Of a stretch of DNA of 64,000 bases, positions 42,482 through 52,197 are shown in pieces (the first letter of the stretch is position 1; each line of letters starts with the position of its first letter). Source of the DNA: Klebsiella africana (GTDB lineage: Bacteria > Pseudomonadota > Gammaproteobacteria > Enterobacterales > Enterobacteriaceae). The stretch is from positions 558,001 through 622,000 of the forward strand of contig NZ_CP084874.1 in NCBI RefSeq assembly GCF_020526085.1, given 5' to 3'. The position numbers and the translations under genes are program-made. The notes below the pieces were generated by a model. It was not told the DNA's origin. It saw only the letters and a list, made by a program, of their open reading frames with translations, and did no database searches.

Positions 42482-43321
42482 GTGGCAAAACCGTCAACCA
42501 GCCTGCTGAAAAGGCGCTTGGACATCGCAGAGATCGTTCGTAAGAACGGCGAGATCAAAGTCGACGATCTGGCCGAAATGCTCGCTGTTTCTGGCGTGAC
42601 AATCCGTAACGATCTCAACTATCTCGAGCAACAGGGCTACTTGAAACGCTCCTTCGGCGGGGCGATTTATACCGCCCAGGCTGGCGCGCCGGTTGCGGTG
42701 ATGCGGGAAGCACCAGCCGTCAGGGATAAAGCGCTGGAGACGGAAATGGCTCGCCAGGTGGCGGCGCAGATAGAAGATGGCGAAACGCTGTTTTTAGGCC
42801 AGGGTTCCATTTTGCGTAAAGTGATCCCCTTTCTGGCCAACAGAGAAGAACTTTGCTTGCTGTTAAACGATCTGGGCCATGTCGCGCTGGCGCAGGAGTT
42901 TTTAAATGGGGAAACCGTTCTGCTAGGCGGGGTGCTGTCCGGCCAGGGGCGGATTGTGGAGGGCGAGCTGGCGCTGAAGGCGTTAGGCCATTACCGCCCT
43001 TCACGTGCGCTGATCGCGGTGGATCATATTGCCGAAGACGGTACGCTGAGCGTGCGTAACGAGGTCACAGCACATTTGCTAAGCGAGGCTGTCGCCCAGA
43101 GTAAACGAGTCATTGCGATTGTCGCGTCCAGACCGGTCTATGGCGAGAAACGTTATGCTGTGGGTGAATTACAACAGATCAGCAGCGTCGTGACTCCCCA
43201 GGTCGTCGCGGCAGAGTACCATGCCTGCTTCCTCGCCGCGGGTTTGACCAACAGCTATACCAACAATGAATGCCTGACATGGCTCAATACGGCTTTGCAT
43301 AAGACAAACCAGGAGCGGTGA
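42482..43321 (+). CDS. DeoR/GlpR-family regulator beside a sugar kinase
   Basis: 279 residues. N-terminal winged helix (VRKNGEIKVDDLAEML, then VSGVTIRNDLNYLEQQGYLKR) at about 19-57; C-terminal sugar-phosphate sensor domain (GETLFLGQGS near 100). GTG start with AAGG upstream. Divergent from gatY and overlapping the kinase gene by one base (TGATG), so the pair forms an operon. It is not GatR, which is a separate gene at 32519. Likely a local sugar regulator; target not known. Confidence 0.8.
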   Translation: MAKPSTSLLKRRLDIAEIVRKNGEIKVDDLAEMLAVSGVTIRNDLNYLEQQGYLKRSFGGAIYTAQAGAPVAVMREAPAVRDKALETEMARQVAAQIEDGETLFLGQGSILRKVIPFLANREELCLLLNDLGHVALAQEFLNGETVLLGGVLSGQGRIVEGELALKALGHYRPSRALIAVDHIAEDGTLSVRNEVTAHLLSEAVAQSKRVIAIVASRPVYGEKRYAVGELQQISSVVTPQVVAAEYHACFLAAGLTNSYTNNECLTWLNTALHKTNQER

Positions 43322-44271
43322 TGAACGTAACCATTTGCACCATCGGCGAGCTGCTGGTGGAGTTTCTCGCCAAGGAAGAGAATCAGGGTTTTTCCCGCCC
43401 CGGTGAATTTTGGGGGCCTTATCCGAGCGGGGCGCCGGCAATCTTTGCCGATCAGGTGGCTAAGCTGGGTTTTGGCTCTGTGCTGTTTAGCTGCGTGGGC
43501 AGCGACGCCTTTGGCGAGATGAATATTGCGCGGCTGGAGAAAGACGGCGTCAACGTCAACGGCATCGCCATGCTGCAGAAAGCGACTACCGGTAGCGCCT
43601 TCGTCAGCTATCGTAGCCAGGCGCAGCGCGATTTTATTTTTAACATGCCCAATAGCGCCTGCGGTTTACTGACCGCCGACCACATTGATGAGGCGCTGCT
43701 CAACCGGTGTCAACATTTTCACATTATGGGATCGTCGCTGTTCTCGTTCCGTATTATCGATGCGATGCGTAAAGCGATTGAAAATATTAAAGGCCGCAAC
43801 GGGACGGTGTCATTCGACCCCAATATTCGTAAAGAGATGCTTAACATCCCGGAGATGTCGCAGGCCTTTGAATATATCCTCGACTACACCGATATCTTCC
43901 TGCCGAGCGACGGCGAGCTGGATTACTTTGGCCTCAACCCGGAACGTAATGAGCAGGTCCTGGTTGATAAGTTACTGAAACGCGGCGTGAAGCATGTGGT
44001 GATTAAACGCGGGCCGCGTGGCGCCAGCTACTTTAGCGCCCACGAGACGCACCATGTCGCCGGCTTCAACGTGCCGGTGGTGGATCCGACTGGTGCCGGG
44101 GACTGCTTTGGCGCCACCTTTGTCAGCCTGTTCCTCAATGGCGCTACGCCGCAGGAGGCGCTGAGATGGGCAAACGCCAGCGGCTCGCTGGCGATTAGCC
44201 AACGTGGCCCTATGGAAGGCACCTCGACGCAGGCGCAGATCAGCGCTTTTCTTGCCGCACAGCACCCATAA
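43321..44271 (+). CDS. PfkB/ribokinase-family sugar kinase, tagatose-kinase-like
   Basis: 316 residues of the ribokinase fold. GELLVEFLA at the N terminus, GPYPSGAPAIFADQVAKLG near 32, and the catalytic anion-hole motif DPTGAGDCFG with Asp261. The pattern resembles tagatose kinases that phosphorylate free D-tagatose, so it would enter the pathway at tagatose-6-phosphate without the PTS. The substrate is inferred from similarity and position next to gatY. Translationally coupled to the DeoR-type gene. Confidence 0.75.
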   Translation: MNVTICTIGELLVEFLAKEENQGFSRPGEFWGPYPSGAPAIFADQVAKLGFGSVLFSCVGSDAFGEMNIARLEKDGVNVNGIAMLQKATTGSAFVSYRSQAQRDFIFNMPNSACGLLTADHIDEALLNRCQHFHIMGSSLFSFRIIDAMRKAIENIKGRNGTVSFDPNIRKEMLNIPEMSQAFEYILDYTDIFLPSDGELDYFGLNPERNEQVLVDKLLKRGVKHVVIKRGPRGASYFSAHETHHVAGFNVPVVDPTGAGDCFGATFVSLFLNGATPQEALRWANASGSLAISQRGPMEGTSTQAQISAFLAAQHP

Positions 44272-44308
44272 CCACTTCAGCCCGGATAAATCCGGGCTGA
44301 AGTGGTTA
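44269..44308. terminator. Perfect 19-bp inverted repeat between kinase and garD
   Basis: TAACCACTTCAGCCCGGAT (44269-44287) and its exact complement (44290-44308) are separated by only AA. The kinase TAA stop is inside the left arm. It lies between convergent genes and should form a very stable hairpin. U-tract is short (AAATC). Confidence 0.75.
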
Positions 44309-44325
44309 AATCTTTACGCTCTCGA

Positions 44326-45897
44326 TCAGGTTACCGGCGCCGGGTTAAATACCGCCAGCTGGTTGTGCAGGCCCCATTGATCGGAAAAGGTTTTCTTGCG
44401 TCCGCTGGCGACGTCGAGAATAAATTCGAACAGCTTCCGTCCGACATCCTCAATCGTCTCTTCGCCAGTGGCGATGGTTCCAGCGTTAATGTCCATTAAG
44501 TCATACCAGCGGTTGGCCAGCTCGGTGCGGGTCGCCATTTTTATCACCGGTACCGCCATCAGTCCGTACGGCGTACCGCGACCGGTGGTGAACACCTGCA
44601 CTGTGATGCCAGAGGCGACCTGCTGGGTGCCGCAGACAAAATCGCTGGCGGGGGTTGCGGCGTAAATCAGGCCGCGTTTGGTTGGGCGCTGTCCTGGAGA
44701 AAGCACTTCAACAATGGCGCTTTTCCCTGATTTGGCAATCGATCCCAGCGCTTTTTCCACCACGTTGGCCAGGCCGCCTTTTTTGTTACCGGGGGAGGGG
44801 TTGGCGCTGCGGTCGGTTTTGCCCATATCAAGATAGTTATCGTACCAGGCCATCTCTTCCAGCAGGCGTTTGCCGACCTCTTCGTTAATTGCCCGCGGGG
44901 TTAACAGATGGATGGCGTCGCGAACTTCGGTCACTTCCGAGAACATCACAGTCGCGCCGCAGCGTACCAGCAGGTCGGACGCGTAACCTACCGCCGGGTT
45001 GGCGGTCACGCCGGAGAAGGCATCGCTGCCGCCGCACTGCATCCCGACCACCAGCTCAGAGGCCGGGCAGGTTTCCCGCTGGCGCAGGTTCAGTTTCGCC
45101 AGGTGGCGCTCGGCGACCTGCAGAATATCATCGACCATCGATTTGAAACCAACGTGCTTTTCGTCCTGCAGGCTGACGATGCTGGCGCTGTCCACCGGGA
45201 TACTTTTGACGTCTTCCGTGCCCTGCAGCAGGCGTTCCGGCTGCAGCTTCTCACAGCCGAGGCCAATGACCATCACCTCGCCGCCGAAATTCGGGTTGAG
45301 GGCGATGTTATGGATGGTGCGAATCGGCACTACCGCCGCCGGCGCATTAATCGCCACGCCGCACCCGTAGAGGTGATTCAGGCCGACCACGCCATCGACG
45401 TTCGGGTATTTCGGCAGCAGATCTCGTTCAATGATTTTCACCACGTAATCGACCACGCCTGCCACGCAGTGCACGCTGGTGGTGATGCCCAGCAGGTTCT
45501 TGGTGCCCACGCTGCCGTCGGCATTGCGGTAGCCTTCGAAGGTGTAACCTTCCAGCGGCGGTAGCGGTTCAGGCACTTTGGTGGCCAGCGGCAGGGTATT
45601 CAACGGTGGGGCGGTGGGCAACTCCACCAGCGACTCGTCAATCCAGCTTCCCTGCGGGATATCGCGCACGGCATAGCCGATGACTTCGCCGTAGCGGATG
45701 ATTTCACCATGGGCGGGGATATCTACCAGGGCCACTTTATGACCCTGTGGGATATGCTCGACGAGCGTCAGGCCGTCCGGGAAACGCGTTCCGGCGGTTA
45801 AGCCCCGATCGTTGACAATAATCGCCACATTATCTGTCGGGTCAACTTTTATATAAAACGCGGTGGGCGATTGTTGTCGAATTTCAATGTCAGCCAT
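44326..45897 (-). CDS. garD: Galactarate dehydratase
   Basis: GarD dehydrates meso-galactarate to 5-keto-4-deoxy-D-glucarate, the first step of galactarate breakdown. 523 residues, UxaA/GarD family with an N-terminal SAF-like domain (about 1-95) and the catalytic part following. Conserved blocks [11 protein letters not shown] near 180 and [19 protein letters not shown] near 290. Monocistronic, leftward, opposite garPLRK. CdaR activates these genes in E. coli. Confidence 0.97.
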   Translation of the reverse strand: MADIEIRQQSPTAFYIKVDPTDNVAIIVNDRGLTAGTRFPDGLTLVEHIPQGHKVALVDIPAHGEIIRYGEVIGYAVRDIPQGSWIDESLVELPTAPPLNTLPLATKVPEPLPPLEGYTFEGYRNADGSVGTKNLLGITTSVHCVAGVVDYVVKIIERDLLPKYPNVDGVVGLNHLYGCGVAINAPAAVVPIRTIHNIALNPNFGGEVMVIGLGCEKLQPERLLQGTEDVKSIPVDSASIVSLQDEKHVGFKSMVDDILQVAERHLAKLNLRQRETCPASELVVGMQCGGSDAFSGVTANPAVGYASDLLVRCGATVMFSEVTEVRDAIHLLTPRAINEEVGKRLLEEMAWYDNYLDMGKTDRSANPSPGNKKGGLANVVEKALGSIAKSGKSAIVEVLSPGQRPTKRGLIYAATPASDFVCGTQQVASGITVQVFTTGRGTPYGLMAVPVIKMATRTELANRWYDLMDINAGTIATGEETIEDVGRKLFEFILDVASGRKKTFSDQWGLHNQLAVFNPAPVT

Positions 45898-46289
45898 TGT
45901 CCAGTCATCTCCAAACAGGTGCTAATAATAAAATAAAACGCTAATTCATTTGCTACGTATCAGTATGATGGAATAAAGGATGTCAGCTGAGTTGATTTTA
46001 AAATGTGATCGGCATCACTCCTTTTTATGACGCTCACCTCTGCAGGGCAGGCAATCGTAAGAAGTGTGGATTAGCGCCCATGACTTATGGCATAAGCCCA
46101 ATTATGGCTTTAAATAATGACTTTATATTGTGGTTATGCATAGTGTCTGGCGGAGGTGTGCTGATTATACTGAGTCATGTTTTTGAGGTGATCGATATGC
46201 GAACAGATAGCGTCAATATCGTCTTTTAAATAAATCAGAAACCACTTAAAACAATTATAAAGGGTGTTCTGTGCCCGAGGAATGTCTAA
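45898..46289. promoter_or_regulatory. Divergent garD / garP control region
   Basis: 392 bases without a gene I accept. It holds a near-perfect CRP site (next entry) and two long A/T-rich stretches. A CdaR site is expected but I cannot place it. A 46005-46229 ORF was rejected (see below). Confidence 0.5.
46004..46019. promoter_or_regulatory. CRP site in the garD/garP region
   Basis: TGTGATCGGCATCACT matches TGTGA-N6-TCACA at nine of ten positions. It indicates glucose repression of galactarate use. Confidence 0.75.
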
Positions 46290-47621
46290 ATGATTCTGGA
46301 TTCTACATTAGATGAAAAAAAAGGAATACCGACCCGCTATTTAATTCTGTTGATGATATTTGTCGTGACGGCGGTCAACTATGGCGACCGCGCGACCTTG
46401 TCTATCGCCGGTACTGAAGTCGCGAAAGAGCTGGGGCTCAGCGCGGTGTCGATGGGATACATTTTTTCCGCCTTCGGTTGGGCTTATCTGCTGATGCAGA
46501 TCCCTGGCGGCTGGCTGCTGGATAAATTTGGCTCGAAAAAGGTTTACTCATACAGTCTGTTTTTCTGGTCACTGTTTACCTTCCTGCAAGGCTTTATTGA
46601 TGTGTTCCCGCTCGCCTGGGCCGGGGTCTCGATGTTCTTTATGCGTTTTATGCTGGGCTTTTCCGAAGCGCCCTCGTTTCCCGCCAACGCCCGCATCGTG
46701 GCGGCCTGGTTTCCGGCCAAAGAGCGGGGCACCGCTTCGGCTATTTTTAATGCGGCGCAATATTTTTCGCTGGCGATATTCTCGCCGCTGCTCGGCTGGC
46801 TGACCTTCGCGCTGGGTTGGGAACATGTCTTTACCGTGATGGGGATAATAGGGTTTGTGCTCACCATCATCTGGGTGAAGTTTGTGCATAACCCCACCGA
46901 TCATCCGCGGATGTCCGCGGCGGAACTGAAATATATCTCTGAAGGCGGCGCGGTGGTCGATATGGACCACAAAAAAGAGACGACCCAGGCGAGCGGACCG
47001 AAGATGGATTATATCCGTCAGTTGCTGACCAACCGAATGATGTTAGGCGTGTTTTTCGGCCAATATTTCCTCAACACCATTACCTGGTTTTTCCTGACGT
47101 GGTTTCCGATCTACCTCGTGCAGGACAAGGGGATGTCGATTCTGAAAGTGGGGTTTGTGGCTTCGATTCCGGCGCTGTTTGGTTTTGCCGGCGGCGTACT
47201 GGGCGGCCTGTTTTCGGATTATCTGATTGGCCGCGGCTGTACACTGACTTTTGCGCGTAAGTTACCGATAGTACTCGGAATGCTGCTGGCATCGTCCATT
47301 ATTCTGTGTAACTACACGGCCAGCACGCCGCTGGTCATTACGCTGATGGCGCTGGCGTTCTTTGGTAAAGGCTTTGGCGCGCTGGGCTGGCCGGTCATCT
47401 CGGATGTCGCGCCGAAAGAGATTGTTGGTCTATGCGGCGGGGTATTCAACGTCTTTGGCAATGTGGCCTCGATCGCCACACCGCTGGTTATTGGCTACAT
47501 CGTAAGCGAACTGCACTCATTCAATGGCGCACTGATTTTTGTTGGCGGCTCCGCGCTGATGATGATGGTCTGCTACCTGTTTGTGGTTGGCGATATCAAA
47601 CGTATGGAATTGCAGAAGTAA
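46290..47621 (+). CDS. garP: Galactarate/glucarate/glycerate MFS transporter
   Basis: 443-residue major-facilitator transporter of the anion:cation symporter family, importing galactarate and D-glucarate. About 12 membrane segments; the loop 2-3 motif reads WLLDKFGSKKV near 72 and PGGWLLDKFGS is as in E. coli GarP. First gene of garPLRK. The N terminus is polar with a run of eight A bases in codons 9-11. Confidence 0.95.
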   Translation: MILDSTLDEKKGIPTRYLILLMIFVVTAVNYGDRATLSIAGTEVAKELGLSAVSMGYIFSAFGWAYLLMQIPGGWLLDKFGSKKVYSYSLFFWSLFTFLQGFIDVFPLAWAGVSMFFMRFMLGFSEAPSFPANARIVAAWFPAKERGTASAIFNAAQYFSLAIFSPLLGWLTFALGWEHVFTVMGIIGFVLTIIWVKFVHNPTDHPRMSAAELKYISEGGAVVDMDHKKETTQASGPKMDYIRQLLTNRMMLGVFFGQYFLNTITWFFLTWFPIYLVQDKGMSILKVGFVASIPALFGFAGGVLGGLFSDYLIGRGCTLTFARKLPIVLGMLLASSIILCNYTASTPLVITLMALAFFGKGFGALGWPVISDVAPKEIVGLCGGVFNVFGNVASIATPLVIGYIVSELHSFNGALIFVGGSALMMMVCYLFVVGDIKRMELQK

Positions 47622-47647
47622 GCAACGATTAACGCAAGGTAAAAATC

Positions 47648-48418
47648 ATGGATAACGCAATTTTCCCGAACAAATTTAAGGCCGCGCTGGCGGCGCATCA
47701 GGTACAGATTGGCTGCTGGTGTGCGCTGGCCAACCCGATCAGCACCGAGGTGCTGGGACTGGCGGGGTTCGACTGGCTGGTGCTGGACGCAGAACATGCG
47801 CCAAACGACGTCACCACGCTTATTCCGCAGCTGATGGCTCTGAAGGGTAGCTCCAGCGCGCAGGTAGTCCGTGTGCCGACCAATGAGCCCATCATCATCA
47901 AGCGTATGCTGGATATCGGCTTCTATAACTTCCTGGTGCCGTTTGTCGAGACGGCTGAGCAGGCGGCGCAGGCAGTGGCGTCTACCCGATATCCGCCGGA
48001 AGGGATCCGCGGGGTTTCCGTTTCCCACCGCGGCAATATGTTTGGCACCGTACCGGACTACTTCGCCCAGTCCAACAAGAACATTTCCATTCTGGTGCAG
48101 ATTGAGAGCCAGACCGGGGTAGATAACGTCGAGGCGATTGCCGCGACCGAGGGTGTGGACGGGGTGTTCGTTGGCCCGAGTGACTTGGCTGCCGCTTTAG
48201 GCCATCTCGGCAATGCCGCCCATCCTGAGGTACAGCGCGCTATCCAACATATCTTCGCCAGCGCGAAGAAGCACGGTAAGCCAAGCGGCATTCTGGCGCC
48301 AGTGGAAGCTGATGCGCGCCGCTATCTGGAATGGGGGGCGACTTTCGTCGCCGTCGGTAGCGATCTGGGCGTCTTCCGTTCAGCAACGCAGAAACTTGCT
48401 GATGCTTTTAAAAAATAA
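47648..48418 (+). CDS. garL: 2-Dehydro-3-deoxyglucarate aldolase
   Basis: GarL cleaves 5-keto-4-deoxy- and 2-keto-3-deoxy-glucarate to pyruvate and tartronate semialdehyde. 256 residues, HpcH/HpaI class II aldolase family. [10 protein letters not shown] near 43 gives the active-site His, and the metal-binding residues lie in VQIESQTG near 151 and [10 protein letters not shown] near 177. 26 bases after garP. Confidence 0.96.
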   Translation: MDNAIFPNKFKAALAAHQVQIGCWCALANPISTEVLGLAGFDWLVLDAEHAPNDVTTLIPQLMALKGSSSAQVVRVPTNEPIIIKRMLDIGFYNFLVPFVETAEQAAQAVASTRYPPEGIRGVSVSHRGNMFGTVPDYFAQSNKNISILVQIESQTGVDNVEAIAATEGVDGVFVGPSDLAAALGHLGNAAHPEVQRAIQHIFASAKKHGKPSGILAPVEADARRYLEWGATFVAVGSDLGVFRSATQKLADAFKK

Positions 48419-48444
48419 TCACCAGGATGAAGAGAGAGAACATT

Positions 48445-49335
48445 ATGACAATCAAAGTGGGTTTTATCGGTCTTGGCATTATGGGCAAACCGATGAGCAA
48501 AAATTTGCTGAAAGCGGGTTATTCACTGGTGGTGTCCGACCGTAACCCGGAAGCGATTGCTGACGTGATCGCCGCGGGGGCAGAGACCGCCGCGACGCCG
48601 AAGGCGATTGCCGAACAGTGCGACGTCATTATCACTATGTTGCCGAACTCTCCGCATGTGAAAGAGGTGGCGCTGGGAGAAAACGGCATTATTGAAGGGG
48701 CTAAACCCGGTACCGTGCTGATTGACATGAGTTCCATCGCGCCATTGGCCAGCCGGGAAATCAGTGAAGCGCTGAAGGCCAAGGGTGTTGATATGCTGGA
48801 CGCGCCGGTGAGCGGCGGCGAACCGAAAGCGATCGACGGTACCCTGTCGGTGATGGTCGGCGGTGACAAAGCGATCTTCGATAAATATTTTGACCTGATG
48901 AAAGCGATGGCTGGCTCGGTGGTGCATACCGGCGACATCGGCGCGGGCAACGTCACTAAACTGGCTAACCAGGTGATTGTCGCGCTGAACATCGCGGCGA
49001 TGTCCGAAGCGTTGACCCTGGCAACCAAAGCCGGTGTGAATCCGGATCTGGTTTATCAGGCTATTCGTGGCGGTCTGGCGGGCAGTACCGTGCTGGATGC
49101 GAAAGCCCCGATGGTGATGGATCGTAACTTCAAACCGGGTTTCCGTATCGACCTGCATATTAAAGATCTGGCCAATGCATTGGATACTTCACACGGCGTG
49201 GGCGCCCAGCTGCCGTTGACGGCGGCGGTGATGGAGATGATGCAGGCACTGCGGGCGGACGGTCTCGGCACGGCAGACCATAGCGCGTTGGCGTGCTACT
49301 ACGAAAAACTGGCGAAAGTGGAAGTCACTCGCTAA
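48445..49335 (+). CDS. garR: Tartronate semialdehyde reductase
   Basis: GarR reduces tartronate semialdehyde to D-glycerate with NADH. 296 residues, 3-hydroxyisobutyrate dehydrogenase family. N-terminal Rossmann GFIGLGIMGKPM, then DAPVSGGEPKA near 122 and the catalytic lysine in GNVTKLANQ near 171. Start ATG 48445 (MTIKVGF), preferred to 48427, with GAGAGA upstream. Confidence 0.96.
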   Translation: MTIKVGFIGLGIMGKPMSKNLLKAGYSLVVSDRNPEAIADVIAAGAETAATPKAIAEQCDVIITMLPNSPHVKEVALGENGIIEGAKPGTVLIDMSSIAPLASREISEALKAKGVDMLDAPVSGGEPKAIDGTLSVMVGGDKAIFDKYFDLMKAMAGSVVHTGDIGAGNVTKLANQVIVALNIAAMSEALTLATKAGVNPDLVYQAIRGGLAGSTVLDAKAPMVMDRNFKPGFRIDLHIKDLANALDTSHGVGAQLPLTAAVMEMMQALRADGLGTADHSALACYYEKLAKVEVTR

Positions 49336-49399
49336 CAAGAAGGGCGCCTTGCGCGCCCTGTTATTCTTGCCTTGCGCGGCACTGTCAGGCTACAAAATT

Positions 49400-50545
49400 A
49401 TGAAAATCGTCATTGCCCCAGACTCTTACAAAGAAAGCCTTTCTGCCAGCGAGGTAGCTCAGGCGATAGAAAAAGGATTTCGGGAAATTTTCCCTGATGC
49501 GCAGTATGTTTCCATGCCCGTCGCCGACGGCGGCGAGGGAACAGTGGAAGCCATGATTGCCGCGACGCAGGGAACGGAACATCTCGCGTGGGTGACGGGC
49601 CCGCTGGGCGAGAAAGTAGAGGCCTGCTGGGGCATGTCCGGCGACGGCGTCACCGCGTTTATTGAGATGGCGGCGGCCAGCGGTCTGGGACTCGTTCCGC
49701 CTGAAAAACGCAATCCTCTCATCACCACATCACGCGGTACCGGCGAGCTGATATTACAGGCGCTGGCGCATGGCGCGAAGCGGATCATTATCGGTATCGG
49801 CGGCAGTGCGACCAACGACGGTGGGGCGGGCATGATGCAGGCGTTGGGCGCCCGCCTCTGTGACGCAGAGGGTCGAGAGATCGGCCACGGCGGCGGCAGT
49901 TTGAGCCGTCTGAGCCGGATCGATCTTACCGCCATCGATCCGCGCTTACGTGACGGGATGATCCACGTGGCCTGCGATGTCACTAATCCGCTGGTGGGCG
50001 AGCGTGGAGCGTCGCGGATCTTTGGCCCGCAAAAAGGGGCGACCGAGGCGATGATCGTCGAGCTGGATCGAAATTTGGCGCATTATGCTGATGTCATTAA
50101 GGCGTCGTTGCAGGTGGACGTGAAGTCGATCCCCGGCGCGGGAGCGGCTGGCGGCATGGGCGCGGCGCTGTTGGCCTTTCTCAATGCGGAATTGCGCAGC
50201 GGAATTGAAATTGTCACCGAGGCGCTGCATCTGGAAGAGCAGATCCTCGATTGCTCCCTGGTGGTCACCGGGGAAGGGCGGATCGATAGTCAGTCTATTC
50301 ACGGTAAGGTGCCGGTGGGGGTTGCCCGGGTGGCGAAGAAATACCGTAAGCCGGTGATCGGTATTGCCGGCAGCCTGACTCACGATGTCGGCGTGGTTCA
50401 CCAGCACGGTATCGATGCCGTATTCAGCGTGTTAGCTTCAGTTTCGACGCTGGAAGAGGCATTTCGCGGAGCGTTTGATAATATTTATCATGCATCGCGC
50501 AATATCGCCGCTACCCTGCTGGTCGGGATGACGACAGAAGGATGA
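49400..50545 (+). CDS. garK: Glycerate 2-kinase
   Basis: GarK phosphorylates D-glycerate to 2-phosphoglycerate, sending galactarate carbon to glycolysis. 381 residues, glycerate kinase type 1. MKIVIAPDSYKESLSA N terminus, GIGGSATNDGGAGMM near 135, and TGEGRIDSQS near 290. ATG 49400 is used; the in-frame ATG at 49349 is not conserved. A weak hairpin (49341-49359, AGGGCGC / GCGCCCT) lies between garR and garK and might trim expression. The stop overlaps the rnpB -35. Confidence 0.96.
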   Translation: MKIVIAPDSYKESLSASEVAQAIEKGFREIFPDAQYVSMPVADGGEGTVEAMIAATQGTEHLAWVTGPLGEKVEACWGMSGDGVTAFIEMAAASGLGLVPPEKRNPLITTSRGTGELILQALAHGAKRIIIGIGGSATNDGGAGMMQALGARLCDAEGREIGHGGGSLSRLSRIDLTAIDPRLRDGMIHVACDVTNPLVGERGASRIFGPQKGATEAMIVELDRNLAHYADVIKASLQVDVKSIPGAGAAGGMGAALLAFLNAELRSGIEIVTEALHLEEQILDCSLVVTGEGRIDSQSIHGKVPVGVARVAKKYRKPVIGIAGSLTHDVGVVHQHGIDAVFSVLASVSTLEEAFRGAFDNIYHASRNIAATLLVGMTTEG

Positions 50546-50570
50546 CAACGGGCGGTAAACCCTCTATACT
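50542..50570 (+). promoter_or_regulatory. rnpB promoter overlapping the end of garK
   Basis: -35 ATGACA (50542-50547) and -10 TATACT (50565-50570) with a 17-bp spacer. The -35 contains the garK TGA stop (50543-50545). Confidence 0.75.
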
Positions 50571-50577
50571 GCGCGCC

Positions 50578-50960
<383 letters not shown>

Positions 50961-50970
50961 TTTACGCAAA

Positions 50971-50993
50971 AACCCCGCTCCGGCGGGGTTTTT
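50971..50993 (+). terminator. rnpB terminator T1, with T2-T4 in the repeats
   Basis: AACCCCGC-TCCG-GCGGGGTT then TTT. The same hairpin recurs at 51087-51109, 51203-51225 and 51318-51340; the last has a TTCG loop instead of TCCG, a more stable tetraloop. Confidence 0.9.
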
Positions 50994-51420
50994 GCTATCT
51001 TAATCCGTGACGCGGATGATATGACTGTCCACGACGCTATACCAAAAGAAGGCGGCTTAGCGGTCAGTTTCACCTCTTTATGTTAAAACCCCGCTCCGGC
51101 GGGGTTTTTGCTATCTTAATCCGTGACGCGGATGATATGACTGTCCACGACGCTATACCAAAAGAAGGCGGCTTATCGGTCAGTTTCACCTCTTTATTTT
51201 AAAACCCCGCTCCGGCGGGGTTTTTGCTGTCGAATAGCGGGGACAGTATGAATGACTGTCCACGACGCTATACCAAAAGAAGGCGGCTTATCGGTCAGTT
51301 TCACCTTTTTATGTTTAAACCCCGCTTCGGCGGGGTTTTTGCTATCTTAATCCGTGACGCGGATGATATGACTGTCCACGACGCTATACCAAAAGAAGGC
51401 GGCTTAGCGGTCAGCTACCG

Positions 51421-51885
51421 TTATTTTACTACCTTAGGATTCTGTAGCGTCGGTATCGTGGAATCCTGCACCTGATGAACCTGACCGACGATCGTGGCGA
51501 CGCTACCGTTGCTTAAAGCCTCTACGTCCGCGCTGTTATGTGAGCCAAAATTGAAGGTCAGACGTTTATCCGTTTTATTCTGCTCATCGCGCATGGTCAC
51601 GGTAAAATAATAGCTGCCGGCGATACCGCTCATCCGGCGAATATCGATAATGACGCCGCGCACCTTAACCCATTTACCCAGATAATCGCTGCTGGCCTTC
51701 GCCGGGTTGAGAGTAAACGGCTGCAGGAACTGAGACACTGAATACGTCTGCATCGACGCGACGGCGTCATCTTCGGGTTGAAATAATTTATCACCCGCGG
51801 AATAAAAGGCTTTAGAAGCCAGGCCGCAGCCGCTTAACAGCGAGATGAAAAAAACCAGCGGTAATACGCGAGAACGTAATAACAT
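51421..51885 (-). CDS. Putative OB-fold-like lipoprotein
   Basis: 154 residues. Lipobox LSGC with Cys20, then Gly21, so outer-membrane sorting is likely. The C-terminal two-thirds has a beta-rich pattern (WVKVRGVIIDIRR, YYFTVTMRD, ATIVGQVHQV) that resembles OB-fold (tRNA_anti-like) domains; this is a guess from pattern. No catalytic motif. Its stop lies 7 bases from the end of the rnpB repeat array. Not in E. coli at this site. Function unknown. Confidence 0.75.
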   Translation of the reverse strand: MLLRSRVLPLVFFISLLSGCGLASKAFYSAGDKLFQPEDDAVASMQTYSVSQFLQPFTLNPAKASSDYLGKWVKVRGVIIDIRRMSGIAGSYYFTVTMRDEQNKTDKRLTFNFGSHNSADVEALSNGSVATIVGQVHQVQDSTIPTLQNPKVVK

Positions 51886-52197
51886 GACTATCTCCTTATC
51901 TATTTTTTATGGTGTCCTTGATGCACTGGATAACTTGTTTCGCGCTTATTAAATAAACTAAAGCTTACTGTTGTCAATTATTTTACCTGAGGTCAGCGGT
52001 GAAAATAATGTAATGATAATAGTGTATTATCCTGAGTGATTAATAAATGGATGATATTCGTGTTTTATATATATATCGTGATATAGATTCCGCAATTGAA
52101 TGTGAATAATCTTTAGGTATTATTTTTTACATTTCTTCACTACCGACTGGAAAATAATGAGCTGCTATTTCTGCTCCCTTTACTACAGGATAAGACC
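51886..52197. promoter_or_regulatory. A/T-rich divergent region between lipoprotein and Spy-like gene
   Basis: 312 bases, very A/T-rich (ATATATATATCG near 52070), no gene. A CpxR-box-like pair lies at 52126-52140. The A/T content suggests possible H-NS binding but this is inference. Confidence 0.4.
52126..52140. promoter_or_regulatory. Candidate CpxR box before the Spy-like gene
   Basis: TTTACATTTCTTCAC reads on the opposite strand as GTGAA-N5-GTAAA, one mismatch from the CpxR consensus GTAAA-N5-GTAAA. It lies 58-72 bp before the ATG. Confidence 0.45.

Noticed and set aside
46005..46229. A 74-codon frame with a hydrophobic segment between garD and garP
   Set aside because: No ribosome site before any of its ATG or GTG codons, first half is disordered and lies over the CRP site. 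A short membrane protein starting at an internal ATG cannot be excluded.
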